Translations under genes and position numbers: made by a program
Shown: one piece after another, positions 25,964 to 41,165 of the stretch
Layout: every line of letters begins with the position of its first letter
Position numbering within the stretch: position 1 is the first letter of the stretch
NCBI GenBank assembly: GCA_017513125.1
Contig: JAFWDI010000008.1
Span: 1 to 64,000 of the forward strand
DNA: 64,000 bases
Direction: 5' to 3'
Source of the DNA: Lachnospiraceae bacterium
GTDB taxonomy: Bacteria; Bacillota; Clostridia; Lachnospirales; Lachnospiraceae
The notes under the pieces: model-generated
Told to the model about the DNA's origin: nothing
The model's database searches: none
The model's input: only the letters and a program-made list of their open reading frames with translations

Positions 25964-26085
25964 CTTTAGGCACTTATGGTGGAGACATGTACGCCGCAGG
26001 CAAATTATGCCCGTGTCTTTTTTGTGTCGCCATTCGTACATTTTCCAAATTAATACAGTTTAATTTTACTAAGGGTGAGGTGTCC

Positions 26086-29889
<3,804 letters not shown>

Positions 29890-29969
29890 GGATCCCGCCG
29901 CGCCGGCCGGCGTGAGACCGGCGCACCGCGTCACCGAAAACCGTTCTGTCCATATATAAGGAGGGTAAC

Positions 29970-32900
29970 ATGCCCCAGACGATAGAGAAAAACAACGCCA
30001 TTAACTTCGACTCCATCCGCATCAGCCTGGCCAGCCCCGAGAAGATCCTCGAGTGGTCCCGCGGCGAGGTGAAGAAGCCGGAGACGATCAACTACCGCAC
30101 GCTGAAGCCCGAGAAGGACGGCCTGTTCTGCGAGCGCATCTTCGGACCGAGCAAGGACTGGGAGTGCCACTGCGGAAAGTATAAGAAAGTTCATTATAAG
30201 GGCATCATCTGCGAGCGCTGCGGCGTCGAAGTCACGAAGGCGAACGTCCGCCGCGAGCGCATGGGCCACATCGCTCTCGCGACGCCCGTGTCGCACATCT
30301 GGTACTTCAAAGGCATTCCGAGCCGCATGGGCCTGATCCTCGACATCTCCCCGAAGGTGCTCGAGCGCGTGCTGTATTTCGCGAGCTACATCGTGCTGGA
30401 TCCGGGCGAGACCGATCTGGCTAAGAAGCAGGTCATGACCGAGCGCGAGTACCGCGAGGCCCGCGAGCAGTACGGACATAACGCGTTCCGCGCCGGCATG
30501 GGCGCGGAGGCCGTCCGCGAGCTCCTGGCAGAGATCGACCTTGACGACGAGTACGAGAAGCTGAAAGAGGAGATGGAGAACTCCTCCGGCCAGAAGCGCG
30601 CGCGCATCGTGAAGCGCCTCGGCGTCGTCGAAGCCTTTAAGAATTCCGGAAACCGCCCGGAGTGGATGGTCATGACCATCCTCCCGGTCATCCCTCCGGA
30701 TCTGAGACCCATGGTGCAGCTGGACGGCGGCCGTTTCGCGACCTCCGACCTGAACGATCTGTACCGCCGGATCATTAACCGCAATAACCGTCTGGCCCGC
30801 ATGCTGGAGATGGGCGCTCCGGACATCATCGTCCGGAATGAGAAGCGCATGCTCCAGGAGGCGGTCGACGCCCTGATCGACAACGGCCGCCGCGGCCGCC
30901 CCGTGACCGGTCCCGGAAACCGCTCCCTGAAGTCCCTCTCCGACATGCTGAAGGGTAAGCAGGGCCGCTTCCGCCAGAACCTTCTGGGTAAGCGCGTGGA
31001 CTACTCCGGCCGTTCCGTTATCGTCGTCGGACCTGAGCTGAAGATCTACCAGTGCGGTCTCCCCAAGGAGATGGCGCTCGAGCTCTTTAAGCCGTTCGTC
31101 ATGCGCGAGATCGTGAGCCGCAAGATGGCCCATAACATCAAGAGCGCGAAGAAGATGGTCGAGCGCATGGACCGCACGGTCTGGGATATCCTCGAGGACG
31201 TCATCCAAGAGCACCCGGTCATGCTGAACCGCGCGCCCACCCTGCACAGACTGGGCATCCAGGCGTTCGAGCCGATCCTGGTCGAAGGCAAGGCCATCAA
31301 GCTGCACCCGCTGGTCTGTACCGCGTTCAATGCAGACTTCGACGGAGACCAGATGGCGGTCCACCTGCCGCTGTCCGTGGAGGCGCAGGCCGAGTGCCGC
31401 TTCCTGATGCTCTCCCCGAATAACCTGCTGAAGCCTTCGGACGGCGGTCCCGTGACCGTTCCTACGCAGGATATGGTCCTGGGCATCTACTACCTGACCC
31501 AGGAGCGCCCCGGCGTGACCGGCGAAGGCAAGTACTTCCGGAACCTGAACGAGGCGATCCTGGCCCACGAGAACGGCATGTGCGACCTTCACGCGCGGAT
31601 CCACGTCCGCATGAAGGGCACGGACGCCGAGGGGAACGCGGTCACCCGCATCGTCTCTTCGACGCTGGGCCGCTTCCTGTTCAATGAGATCCTGCCGCAG
31701 GATCTGGGCTATGTTGACCGCAGCCTGCCCGGAAACGAGTGCGCGCTCGAGGTCGACTTTATGGTCGGAAAGAAGCAGCTGAAGACGCTGCTTGAGAACA
31801 TCATCAACATCCACGGCACGTTCAAGACCGCCGAGGTCCTGGACGACATCAAGGCCATGGGTTACCACTACTCGACGATCGCGGCCATGACCGTATCCAT
31901 TTCGGATATGATCATTCCCGAGACGAAGGATGAGATCCTGGACGCCGCGCAGGCCGAAGTCGACGAGATCACGAAGAACTTCCGCCGCGGTCTGATCAAT
32001 GAAGAGGAGCGCCACGAGGAAGTCATCCGTGTCTGGGAAGGCGCGGATAAGGCTCTGCTGAACGACCTGCTCGAAGGTCTGGACGCATATAATAACATCT
32101 ACATGATGGCCGACTCCGGCGCCCGTGGTTCGAACCAGCAGATCAAGCAGCTGGCCGGCATGCGAGGCCTGATGGCCGACACGACCGGTAAGACCATCGA
32201 GCTGCCGATCAAGTCGAACTTCCGTGAAGGTCTGGACGTTCTGGAGTATTTCATCTCCGCGCACGGCGCCAGAAAGGGTCTGTCCGACACCGCGCTTCGT
32301 ACCGCTGACTCGGGTTACCTGACCCGCCGTCTGGTCGACGTTTCGCAGCACGTGATCATCCGCGAGGACGACTGCTGCGAGGAGGGCGAGGAGATCCCTT
32401 ACATGGAGATCCGCGCGTTCCGCCTGCCCATTAAGGGCCAGGACGGAAAGATCAGCTATGAGCCGATCGAGATGCTCGACCAGCGCATCACCGGCAGAAC
32501 GATCGCCGAGACCATCGTCGATCCGGAGACCGGCGAGACCGTCTGCGAGGCGAACGAGCTGATCACGCCCGTGAAGGCGCCGAAGGTCATTGCCGCGCTG
32601 GAGAAGCTCGGACGCGAATCCGTGAAGATCCGCACGGTCCTGTCCTGCAGATCCAGAAAGGGCATCTGCGCGGCCTGCTACGGCGCGAACATGGCGACCG
32701 GCAGAGCGGTGCAGATGGGTGAAGCGGTCGGCATCATTGCCGCGCAGTCCATCGGCGAGCCCGGCACACAGCTGACCATGCGTACGTTCCACACCGGCGG
32801 CGTCGCTTCCGATCAGGATATCACTCAGGGTCTTCCCCGTGTCGAGGAGCTCTTCGAGGCCAGAAAGCCGAAGGGCCAGGCGCTCATCTGCGAGTTCGGC

Positions 32901-33950
32901 GGCACCGTGTCGATCAGCGACACGAAGAAGTCGAAAGAGGTGACCGTCACCGACTCCGAGGAGGGCAGAAGCAAGACCTACCTGATCCCTTACGGTTCGG
33001 AAGTCCTGGTGAAGGAAGGCGACGTCATCGAGGACGGCGCCCAGCTGACGAAGGGTTCGATCAACCCGCACGACATCCTGAAGATCAAGGGCGTGCGCTC
33101 CGTGCAGGACTACATGCTGCAGGAAGTGCAGCGCGTCTACCGTCTGCAGGGCGTAGAGATCAATGACAAGCACATCGAGATCATTGTCCGCCAGATGATG
33201 ATGAAGGTGAACATCGAGGATCCGGGCGACACCGAGTGGCTCCCGGGCGCGAGCGTGAACGTCCTGGATTACAATGACGTGAACGCGCAGATGGAAGCCG
33301 AAGGAAAGACCCCCGCGGACGGAAAGCAGGTCATCCTGGGCATCACGAAGGCTGCCCTGGCCACGAATTCCTTCCTGTCCGCCGCCTCCTTCCAGGAGAC
33401 CACGAAGGTCCTTACCGAGGCTGCGATCAACGGCCGCGTGGACCCGCTGCTGGGCATGAAGGAGAACGTCATCATCGGTAAGCTGATCCCTGCCGGCACC
33501 GGCATGAAGATCTACCGCGATCCGAAGCTCGACTGCGACGCGATGGTCGAAGTCCAGCTGGCCAGAAAGAAGGCCGAGATGGAGCGGAAGCGTCAGGAGG
33601 AAGAGGCCGCCAGACGCAGAGTGGCCGAGGAGGCCCGCGCGAAGAAAGCCGCGCAGGCTGCCGCCGAGTTCGAGGAAGCCTCTCCTGAGATGAGCCTGCT
33701 GAGGGCCATCGCGGGGGGCGACGCGGACTATGATGCGGAACAGTCTGATTTCCAGGATAACTGGGAAGAGGAAGGCCCCGACAGCGCCGAGCTGGAAGCA
33801 CTTGAGAATGAAGAGCCTTCGGACGCCGAGCTCGAAGCGATGAGCGCGGAAGAAGCTGACTCTGATGCGGACGGAGACGCCGGCATGGCAGACGGTCTGG
33901 ATGACCTCGGCATTGATGTTGACGGCGCTCTGGAGGATATTGACGACTGA
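29970..33950 (+). CDS. rpoC: DNA-directed RNA polymerase subunit beta prime
   Basis: 1326 residues, ATAAGGAGGG ahead of the ATG. The N-terminal zinc ribbon (CHCGKYKK...CERCGVEVT), the catalytic loop [10 protein letters not shown] (residues 454-463, with the three Mg-binding aspartates) and the trigger-loop region with [16 protein letters not shown] are all intact. Beyond the usual end (about residue 1200), the chain continues with a basic/acidic coiled segment [19 protein letters not shown] and a strongly acidic Asp/Glu/Ala tail of about 90 residues. Such tails vary among Clostridia; a role in regulator contact or solubility is only a guess. The aminotransferase gene follows after 20 bases. 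Confidence 0.99.
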   Translation: MPQTIEKNNAINFDSIRISLASPEKILEWSRGEVKKPETINYRTLKPEKDGLFCERIFGPSKDWECHCGKYKKVHYKGIICERCGVEVTKANVRRERMGHIALATPVSHIWYFKGIPSRMGLILDISPKVLERVLYFASYIVLDPGETDLAKKQVMTEREYREAREQYGHNAFRAGMGAEAVRELLAEIDLDDEYEKLKEEMENSSGQKRARIVKRLGVVEAFKNSGNRPEWMVMTILPVIPPDLRPMVQLDGGRFATSDLNDLYRRIINRNNRLARMLEMGAPDIIVRNEKRMLQEAVDALIDNGRRGRPVTGPGNRSLKSLSDMLKGKQGRFRQNLLGKRVDYSGRSVIVVGPELKIYQCGLPKEMALELFKPFVMREIVSRKMAHNIKSAKKMVERMDRTVWDILEDVIQEHPVMLNRAPTLHRLGIQAFEPILVEGKAIKLHPLVCTAFNADFDGDQMAVHLPLSVEAQAECRFLMLSPNNLLKPSDGGPVTVPTQDMVLGIYYLTQERPGVTGEGKYFRNLNEAILAHENGMCDLHARIHVRMKGTDAEGNAVTRIVSSTLGRFLFNEILPQDLGYVDRSLPGNECALEVDFMVGKKQLKTLLENIINIHGTFKTAEVLDDIKAMGYHYSTIAAMTVSISDMIIPETKDEILDAAQAEVDEITKNFRRGLINEEERHEEVIRVWEGADKALLNDLLEGLDAYNNIYMMADSGARGSNQQIKQLAGMRGLMADTTGKTIELPIKSNFREGLDVLEYFISAHGARKGLSDTALRTADSGYLTRRLVDVSQHVIIREDDCCEEGEEIPYMEIRAFRLPIKGQDGKISYEPIEMLDQRITGRTIAETIVDPETGETVCEANELITPVKAPKVIAALEKLGRESVKIRTVLSCRSRKGICAACYGANMATGRAVQMGEAVGIIAAQSIGEPGTQLTMRTFHTGGVASDQDITQGLPRVEELFEARKPKGQALICEFGGTVSISDTKKSKEVTVTDSEEGRSKTYLIPYGSEVLVKEGDVIEDGAQLTKGSINPHDILKIKGVRSVQDYMLQEVQRVYRLQGVEINDKHIEIIVRQMMMKVNIEDPGDTEWLPGASVNVLDYNDVNAQMEAEGKTPADGKQVILGITKAALATNSFLSAASFQETTKVLTEAAINGRVDPLLGMKENVIIGKLIPAGTGMKIYRDPKLDCDAMVEVQLARKKAEMERKRQEEEAARRRVAEEARAKKAAQAAAEFEEASPEMSLLRAIAGGDADYDAEQSDFQDNWEEEGPDSAELEALENEEPSDAELEAMSAEEADSDADGDAGMADGLDDLGIDVDGALEDIDD

Positions 33951-33970
33951 CGGACAAAGGGAGGCTGACA

Positions 33971-35188
33971 GTGAGTAAACTCGTTACCGCATCCAGACTG
34001 GATAACGTTAATTATGACATCCGCGGAAAGGTCCAGCAGGAAGCGAACCACATGATCGCGGAAGGGATCGATGTCCTGAAGCTGAACATCGGTAATCCCG
34101 CCGCGTTCCAGATGTGGGCGCCCCCGCACACGCATGACGCGATCCGCGAACATCTGCAGGAGGCCGAGGGTTACTCGGACTCCCGGGGACTGCTCGTGGC
34201 ACGCCAGGCGGTGGCGGACTACTGCGTGAAGAGAAAAAGGATCGAAGGCGTGACCGCTGACGACGTCTTCATGGGGAACGGCGTCAGTGAGCTGATCCAG
34301 ATGACTCTGACCGCGCTCCTGAACAAGGGCGACGAGGTCCTGATCCCGAGCCCGGACTATCCGCTTTGGACCGCCTGCGTCATTCTCGAGCAGGGCACCC
34401 CGGTCTACTACGCCTGCGACGAGGAGTCGGACTGGAACCCGGACATCGCGGACATCCGCCGGAAGATCACGGATAAGACCAGGGCGATCGTCCTGATCAA
34501 CCCGAACAACCCCACCGGCGCGATCTATGACGACGAAGCGCTGAAAGAGATCGCGCAGATCGCGCGCGAGCATGACCTGATCATCCTCTCGGATGAGACG
34601 TATGACCGCGTGATCATGGACGGTCTTCCCCACACGTCGATCGCGGCGCTGGCCCCCGACGTGGTGACGCTGACCTTTAACGGCCTTTCGAAGTCGCACC
34701 GTCTGTGCGGCTACCGTGTGGGCTGGGTGGTCGTGTGCGGTCCGAAGGAAGGCACGGAGGAATTCCGCGAGGGCCTGTATCTGCTCGCGTCCATGCGCCT
34801 GTGCGCGAACGTGAATGGACAGTACGTGGTGCCGGATGCGCTCGCTGACGAGGGACCGGATCCGGTCATGATGCCCGGCGGCAGGGCCTGGGAGCAGCGC
34901 AACGCCATCTGGGAGTCGATCAATGAGATCCCCGGCGTCAGCGCGGTGAAACCGAAGGCGACCTTCTACATCTTCCCGAAGATCGACCTGAAGAAATACC
35001 CGATCCATGACGACGAGCAGTTCGCACTGGATTTCCTTCATCAGAAGCACATCCTGGTCGTAAACGGCACCGGCTTCAACTGGCCCGAGCATGACCACTT
35101 CCGGATCGTGTTCCTGGCCGAAGCGGAGAAGCTTCGCTACGCGGCGCGCGAGCTGGGGGATTTCCTGGAGGGATATCATCAGGATTGA
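33971..35188 (+). CDS. class I PLP-dependent aminotransferase (AlaA-like)
   Basis: 405 residues from a GTG start with GGGAGGCTG ahead. Fold type I motifs: INPNNPTGAIYDD, the SDETYDRV strand with the PLP-binding Asp, and the Schiff-base lysine in FNGLSKSHRLCGYRVGW. It most resembles AlaA/AlaT glutamate-pyruvate aminotransferases, which make alanine from pyruvate, but alignment would be needed to exclude aspartate or MalY-like relatives. It is probably read through from rpoC, an unusual partnership. A 13-bp hairpin follows the gene. Confidence 0.88.
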   Translation: MSKLVTASRLDNVNYDIRGKVQQEANHMIAEGIDVLKLNIGNPAAFQMWAPPHTHDAIREHLQEAEGYSDSRGLLVARQAVADYCVKRKRIEGVTADDVFMGNGVSELIQMTLTALLNKGDEVLIPSPDYPLWTACVILEQGTPVYYACDEESDWNPDIADIRRKITDKTRAIVLINPNNPTGAIYDDEALKEIAQIAREHDLIILSDETYDRVIMDGLPHTSIAALAPDVVTLTFNGLSKSHRLCGYRVGWVVVCGPKEGTEEFREGLYLLASMRLCANVNGQYVVPDALADEGPDPVMMPGGRAWEQRNAIWESINEIPGVSAVKPKATFYIFPKIDLKKYPIHDDEQFALDFLHQKHILVVNGTGFNWPEHDHFRIVFLAEAEKLRYAARELGDFLEGYHQD

Positions 35189-35208
35189 GAAAAATAACAT
35201 GCGTTATT

Positions 35209-35237
35209 GAACCTGCCGGGGCTTCCCCGGCAGGTTC
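35209..35237. terminator. strong hairpin after the aminotransferase gene
   Basis: Perfect 13-bp arms (GAACCTGCCGGGG with CCCCGGCAGGTTC) around a CTT loop. No T-run follows on either strand, so it may be a stability hairpin as much as a terminator. Confidence 0.55.
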
Positions 35238-35266
35238 GTGCATTCTGAAGGGATCGGTGCTATAGT
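35238..35266 (+). promoter_or_regulatory. promoter of the unknown gene pair
   Basis: Weak -35 GTGCAT, 17-base spacer, extended -10 TGC-TATAGT (35261-35266). The start would be about 25 bases ahead of the ATG at 35299. Confidence 0.5.
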
Positions 35267-35298
35267 AGAGGACAGATCCCTGAAAGAGAGGCTGGAGA

Positions 35299-35964
35299 AT
35301 GAGCGACATGAAAAGACCCGCAGAAGGTGAGATCTGGACCGGACCGGGCGGAGTGCGTTTCGCGGTGCTGGTAAACGCCGAACACTTCGTGACCGCGGAT
35401 CCGCTGGTGGTATACCGCGAGGTGACCGCGGAAGGAGCGGCCGACGCGGAAAAGCCCGCGTATGTCTGCACGCTCGAGGCGTTTCTCGAGTTTATGCGTC
35501 CGACCGGGAAGCGCATGGCTGCGGCCGCGGCGGATGCGGCGCGGCCGGCGGAGGTGCGCAGCGGCGCGGACCGGACTGCCGCGGACGCGGGAACCGCTTC
35601 GCGGGGAGCCGCCCCCGCGCCCGAAAAGATCCTGACGCCGGAGCAGGCCGCCTTCCGTGACGCGGTCTTCAGCCGCGGAGCTGCCCGGAAGGATGCGGCT
35701 CCGGAAGAGGAGGGCGAAGGCGTCCCGTTCTCGGAAGAGGAGTTCATGAAGAGTTTCTTCGCGGCCGCGGGCTCGGACGAGCAGATCGCCATCATTAACG
35801 AGAACTGGCGGAGCCTCACTGACCGTATCGTGGATAATATCTGCATCGTTCTGGATCTGTCCGTGCGGCAGGGGAGCATTGACGACAGGCTCATCGACCT
35901 GACCGGCTGCCTCCGCACGAAGAGCCGGTTCGAGGGCCAGCGAGGACGCCTGCGCGGCGAATGA
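35299..35964 (+). CDS. DUF1653-like domain protein with an Ala-rich linker
   Basis: 221 residues. The N-terminal 65 residues (GEIWTGPGGVRFAVLVNAE... DPLVVYREV... LEAFLEFMRP) fit the small DUF1653 beta domain, in which the (D/E)P(L/M)VVY motif is typical. An Ala/Arg/Pro-rich low-complexity linker (about 75-135) leads to an acidic helical end with FSEEEFMKSFF and IVDNICIVLDL. Function is unknown. The next gene overlaps the stop (ATGA), so the pair is translationally coupled. Confidence 0.6.
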   Translation: MSDMKRPAEGEIWTGPGGVRFAVLVNAEHFVTADPLVVYREVTAEGAADAEKPAYVCTLEAFLEFMRPTGKRMAAAAADAARPAEVRSGADRTAADAGTASRGAAPAPEKILTPEQAAFRDAVFSRGAARKDAAPEEEGEGVPFSEEEFMKSFFAAAGSDEQIAIINENWRSLTDRIVDNICIVLDLSVRQGSIDDRLIDLTGCLRTKSRFEGQRGRLRGE

Positions 35965-36611
35965 GAGATATGCTGTACGACTGGCTGAAAGAACATTTTC
36001 ATGAAAACGAGCCGATCCTGATCGAGGAGATCGCCCCGGAGGACCTTTCCGAGGTCGAAGTGCGCCATGAGATGAAGCGCCTCTGCTCGATGGGACTGGT
36101 CTGCCGGTATGACGCCGGGCTGTTTTTTCTGCCGCCGGAAGGCCTCACGCGCCAGGTGGTGCGCCCGCCCCGTTCGCTGTTCGCCGAGAAGAAGTTCATG
36201 CTCGACGCCGGACAGCCGTGCGGCTACATTTCCGGGAAGGCGTTCGCCGCGGAAGCCGGGCTCATGAAGCGCCCGCTGACGGTCATCGAGATTGTGACGA
36301 ATAAAGAACACAGACCGCACCGCGAGACCTCGCTCGGCGGACAGATCTATCTGCTGCGCCGGCCGGCGGTCCTGGTGAACGCGGAGAACCGCGATGTCCT
36401 GCAGCTTCTCGATCTGATCCGCGACATGGACGACGTGACGGATCTGAGTCCGGAGGAGACCGCCGAGAGGATACGCGCGCTCGCCCGGCGCCGGAACGCC
36501 GCGTTCGCCGACGCGGAGCCTTATCTGGAGTATTATCCCGACCGCATCTGGAAAAACCTGTACCGCTGCGGCCTGCTGATCGGAGCCGGCGGCCCTGCCG
36601 GGCGGATATGA
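35961..36611 (+). CDS. winged-helix protein, AbiEi/DUF6088-like
   Basis: 216 residues overlapping the previous gene by four bases. The first 65 residues read as a winged helix (LIEEIAPEDLSEVEVRHEMKRLCSMGLVCRYDAGLFFLP), ending in the short Tyr-Asp-Ala-Gly-Leu-Phe-Phe turn seen in AbiEi-type antitoxins and DUF6088 proteins. The middle segment QPCGYISGKAFAAEAGL also fits that group. No AbiEii-type nucleotidyltransferase toxin is next to it; the neighbour is the DUF1653-like protein. It may be a transcription regulator or the antitoxin-like half of an unrecognised pair. The pyruvate kinase gene follows. Confidence 0.5.
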   Translation: MRDMLYDWLKEHFHENEPILIEEIAPEDLSEVEVRHEMKRLCSMGLVCRYDAGLFFLPPEGLTRQVVRPPRSLFAEKKFMLDAGQPCGYISGKAFAAEAGLMKRPLTVIEIVTNKEHRPHRETSLGGQIYLLRRPAVLVNAENRDVLQLLDLIRDMDDVTDLSPEETAERIRALARRRNAAFADAEPYLEYYPDRIWKNLYRCGLLIGAGGPAGRI

Positions 36612-36652
36612 ACTGGTCGGAGCGCTCCGACAGAGAGAAAGGAAGTATACCC

Positions 36653-38068
36653 GTGAGAAAAACGAAGATCATCGGCACCATCGGCCCCGCCAGCGAGGAT
36701 CCGGCCGTTTTCCGGGCCATGTGCCTGGAGGGCCTGAATGTGGCGCGCCTGAATTTTTCCCACGGCACTCACGAGGACCATCTGAAGAAGATCCGAATGA
36801 TAAAGGCCGTGCGGGAGGAACTCGGTCTTCCCGTAGCGATCATGCTGGACACGAAAGGTCCGGAATACCGGATCGGCACCTTCCGGAACGGCGGGATCAA
36901 GCTGAAGGACGGAGACCCGTTCGTCTTCACGGCCCGCGAGGTCGAAGGAGACGGGCACATCGTCTCCGTCAGTTATAAAGGACTCACGGATGAGCTGTCC
37001 GCGGGAGACCGTATTCTCGTGAATGACGGCCTGGTCATTTTTGAGGTCGAGGAGATCGCGGGCACCGACATCCGCTGCCGGGTGATCACGGGCGGCCCCC
37101 TGACCGACCGGAAGAGTATGAGTTTCCCGGGAAAGGTCCTGAAACAGCCCTTCCTCAGCGAGCAGGATAAGGCGGACCTTCTGTTCGGCATCGAAAACGG
37201 CGTGGACTTCATCGCCGCGTCGTTCGTGTCGTGCAGGCAGGACATGCTGGACATGAAAGCGTTTCTGCGGGAGCACGGCGGTGAAAACATCGACGTGATC
37301 GCGAAGATCGAGAACCGGTCCGGCGTGGATGAGATCGACGGCATTTGTTCCGCGTGCGAAGGCATCATGGTGGCGCGCGGCGATCTGGGCGTCGAGGTTC
37401 CGTTCGTGGAGCTCCCCGCCATTCAGAAGTATCTGATCACGAAATGCCGCCTGCTCGGAAAGCGCGTGATCACCGCGACCGAGATGCTGGAAAGCATGAT
37501 CGGGAAGCCCCGGCCTACGCGGGCGGAGATCAGCGACGTGGCCAATGCCGTGTACGACGGCACGTCCGCCGTCATGCTTTCCGGCGAGACCGCTTCGGGC
37601 CAATATCCGGTGGACGCCGTGCGGGTCATGGGCGAGATCGCGGAGGAGACGGAGCGGAACATCGATTACGAGGAACGCTTCCGCAGGGAACACTTCGTTA
37701 TCCGGGACCGAGTGGACGCCATATCTCACGCGGCGTGCACGATGGCGATCGATCTGAAAGCCAGCGCGGTGGCGGTCACCTCGCTCAGCGGCCTGACCGT
37801 CCGGATGGTCTCGCGTTTCCGCGCGCCCATTCCCATCGTGGGCCTGGCGACCAGCCGCGAGACCTGGTATAAACTGGCGCTGTCCTGGGGCGTCATTCCG
37901 GTGATGACGGAACAGTTTCCCAGCATGGACGTGCTGATCTATTACGCGGTCCGCGCTGCGCGGGATACGCTGGATCTGCAGAAAGGCGACACGATCGTTT
38001 TTACCGGCGGCGATACCAGCGGGACCAGCGGAAACACGAATATTCTGCGAATCGAGACGATTCCGTAA
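36653..38068 (+). CDS. pyk: pyruvate kinase
   Basis: 471 residues from GTG at 36653 with AAAGGAAG ahead; an in-frame ATG at 36608 lies inside the end of the previous gene and lacks a site. Conserved: RKTKIIGTIGPAS, VARLNFSHG, MLDTKGPEYRIG, EARGD-type MVARGDLGVEVP and the TEMLESM segment. It makes ATP and pyruvate from PEP. The length fits the form without the extra C-terminal PEP-utiliser domain found in some Firmicutes. It is the last gene before a strong terminator. Confidence 0.98.
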   Translation: MRKTKIIGTIGPASEDPAVFRAMCLEGLNVARLNFSHGTHEDHLKKIRMIKAVREELGLPVAIMLDTKGPEYRIGTFRNGGIKLKDGDPFVFTAREVEGDGHIVSVSYKGLTDELSAGDRILVNDGLVIFEVEEIAGTDIRCRVITGGPLTDRKSMSFPGKVLKQPFLSEQDKADLLFGIENGVDFIAASFVSCRQDMLDMKAFLREHGGENIDVIAKIENRSGVDEIDGICSACEGIMVARGDLGVEVPFVELPAIQKYLITKCRLLGKRVITATEMLESMIGKPRPTRAEISDVANAVYDGTSAVMLSGETASGQYPVDAVRVMGEIAEETERNIDYEERFRREHFVIRDRVDAISHAACTMAIDLKASAVAVTSLSGLTVRMVSRFRAPIPIVGLATSRETWYKLALSWGVIPVMTEQFPSMDVLIYYAVRAARDTLDLQKGDTIVFTGGDTSGTSGNTNILRIETIP

Positions 38069-38147
38069 ATGCGCCCGAGAAGGCGGGACCGCCGGCGGGC
38101 GCGGCCGCGGGACCGGCGGATAAGTGCATGATGAGTGTGTGAAAGAG

Positions 38148-38189
38148 CGTTCCTTTCTCTTCCCTTCGCGGGAGAAAGGAACGTTTTTT
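38148..38189 (+). terminator. rho-independent terminator after pyk
   Basis: A 12-bp stem CGTTCCTTTCTC with GAGAAAGGAACG, then six T at 38184-38189. Confidence 0.95.
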
Positions 38190-38206
38190 AAAATGTGAGG
38201 AAAGGC

Positions 38207-38234
38207 TTGACATTGCCTGTTTGCGTGTTATAGT
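38207..38234 (+). promoter_or_regulatory. clpB promoter
   Basis: TTGACA (38207-38212), 16-base spacer starting TTGCC, TATAGT (38229-38234). No CIRCE element is visible between promoter and gene. Confidence 0.85.
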
Positions 38235-38324
38235 ACAGATAGAACACTAAAAGGAGGAAGTCTACCCGGGGCCGCGCGAAGCGGACCTGCCGGAGCGGCA
38301 GGCACACCGGGCGGGCGAAAGCAC

Positions 38325-40913
<2,589 letters not shown>

Positions 40914-40952
40914 CGGCGAAGGACCCGCGCCGGGAGCTGAGATAAGATGACG

Positions 40953-40988
40953 GCCCGCCCTGTTCTTTTGCGGAACAGGACGGGCTTT
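40953..40988 (+). terminator. terminator after clpB
   Basis: A GCCCGCCCTGTTC/GAACAGGACGGGC stem with one mismatch, followed by a short T-run. Confidence 0.75.
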
Positions 40989-41000
40989 GTGCATTTTAAT

Positions 41001-41022
41001 GAACAAAAACGAAAACATGTTC
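41001..41022. promoter_or_regulatory. operator copy 1, GAACA-N12-TGTTC
   Basis: An inverted repeat GAACA/TGTTC with a 12-base A-rich centre, ending 8 bases ahead of the -35 box of the binding-protein promoter. Confidence 0.65.
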
Positions 41023-41030
41023 AGAAACTG

Positions 41031-41058
41031 TTGACAATGCCGGGCCCGGGAGTATAAT
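41031..41058 (+). promoter_or_regulatory. promoter of the peptide-type binding-protein gene
   Basis: Consensus TTGACA (41031-41036), 16-base spacer, TATAAT (41053-41058). It is bracketed by operator copies 1 and 2. Confidence 0.93.
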
Positions 41059-41070
41059 GGCGGTATTGAC

Positions 41071-41092
41071 GAACAAAAGATAAAAAATGTTC
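41071..41092. promoter_or_regulatory. operator copy 2, GAACA-N12-TGTTC
   Basis: The same half-sites and the same 12-base spacing as copy 1, placed 70 bases downstream and just after the predicted transcription start. Confidence 0.65.
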
Positions 41093-41165
41093 GATAACAG
41101 ACTGATTTTGAAGTTTGACCCGCATTTGCGGCGGGAATGACCCCGTTGGAAAAGGAGATCACAGG

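Noticed and set aside
38235-38324. CIRCE (HrcA) or CtsR operator ahead of clpB
   Set aside because: No TTAGCACTC-N9-GAGTGCTAA or GGTCAAA-type tandem seen between promoter and gene.
41001-41092. LexA (SOS) box explanation for the GAACA...TGTTC palindromes
   Set aside because: Gram-positive LexA sites are GAAC-N4-GTTC; the 12-base spacing here is different and constant.
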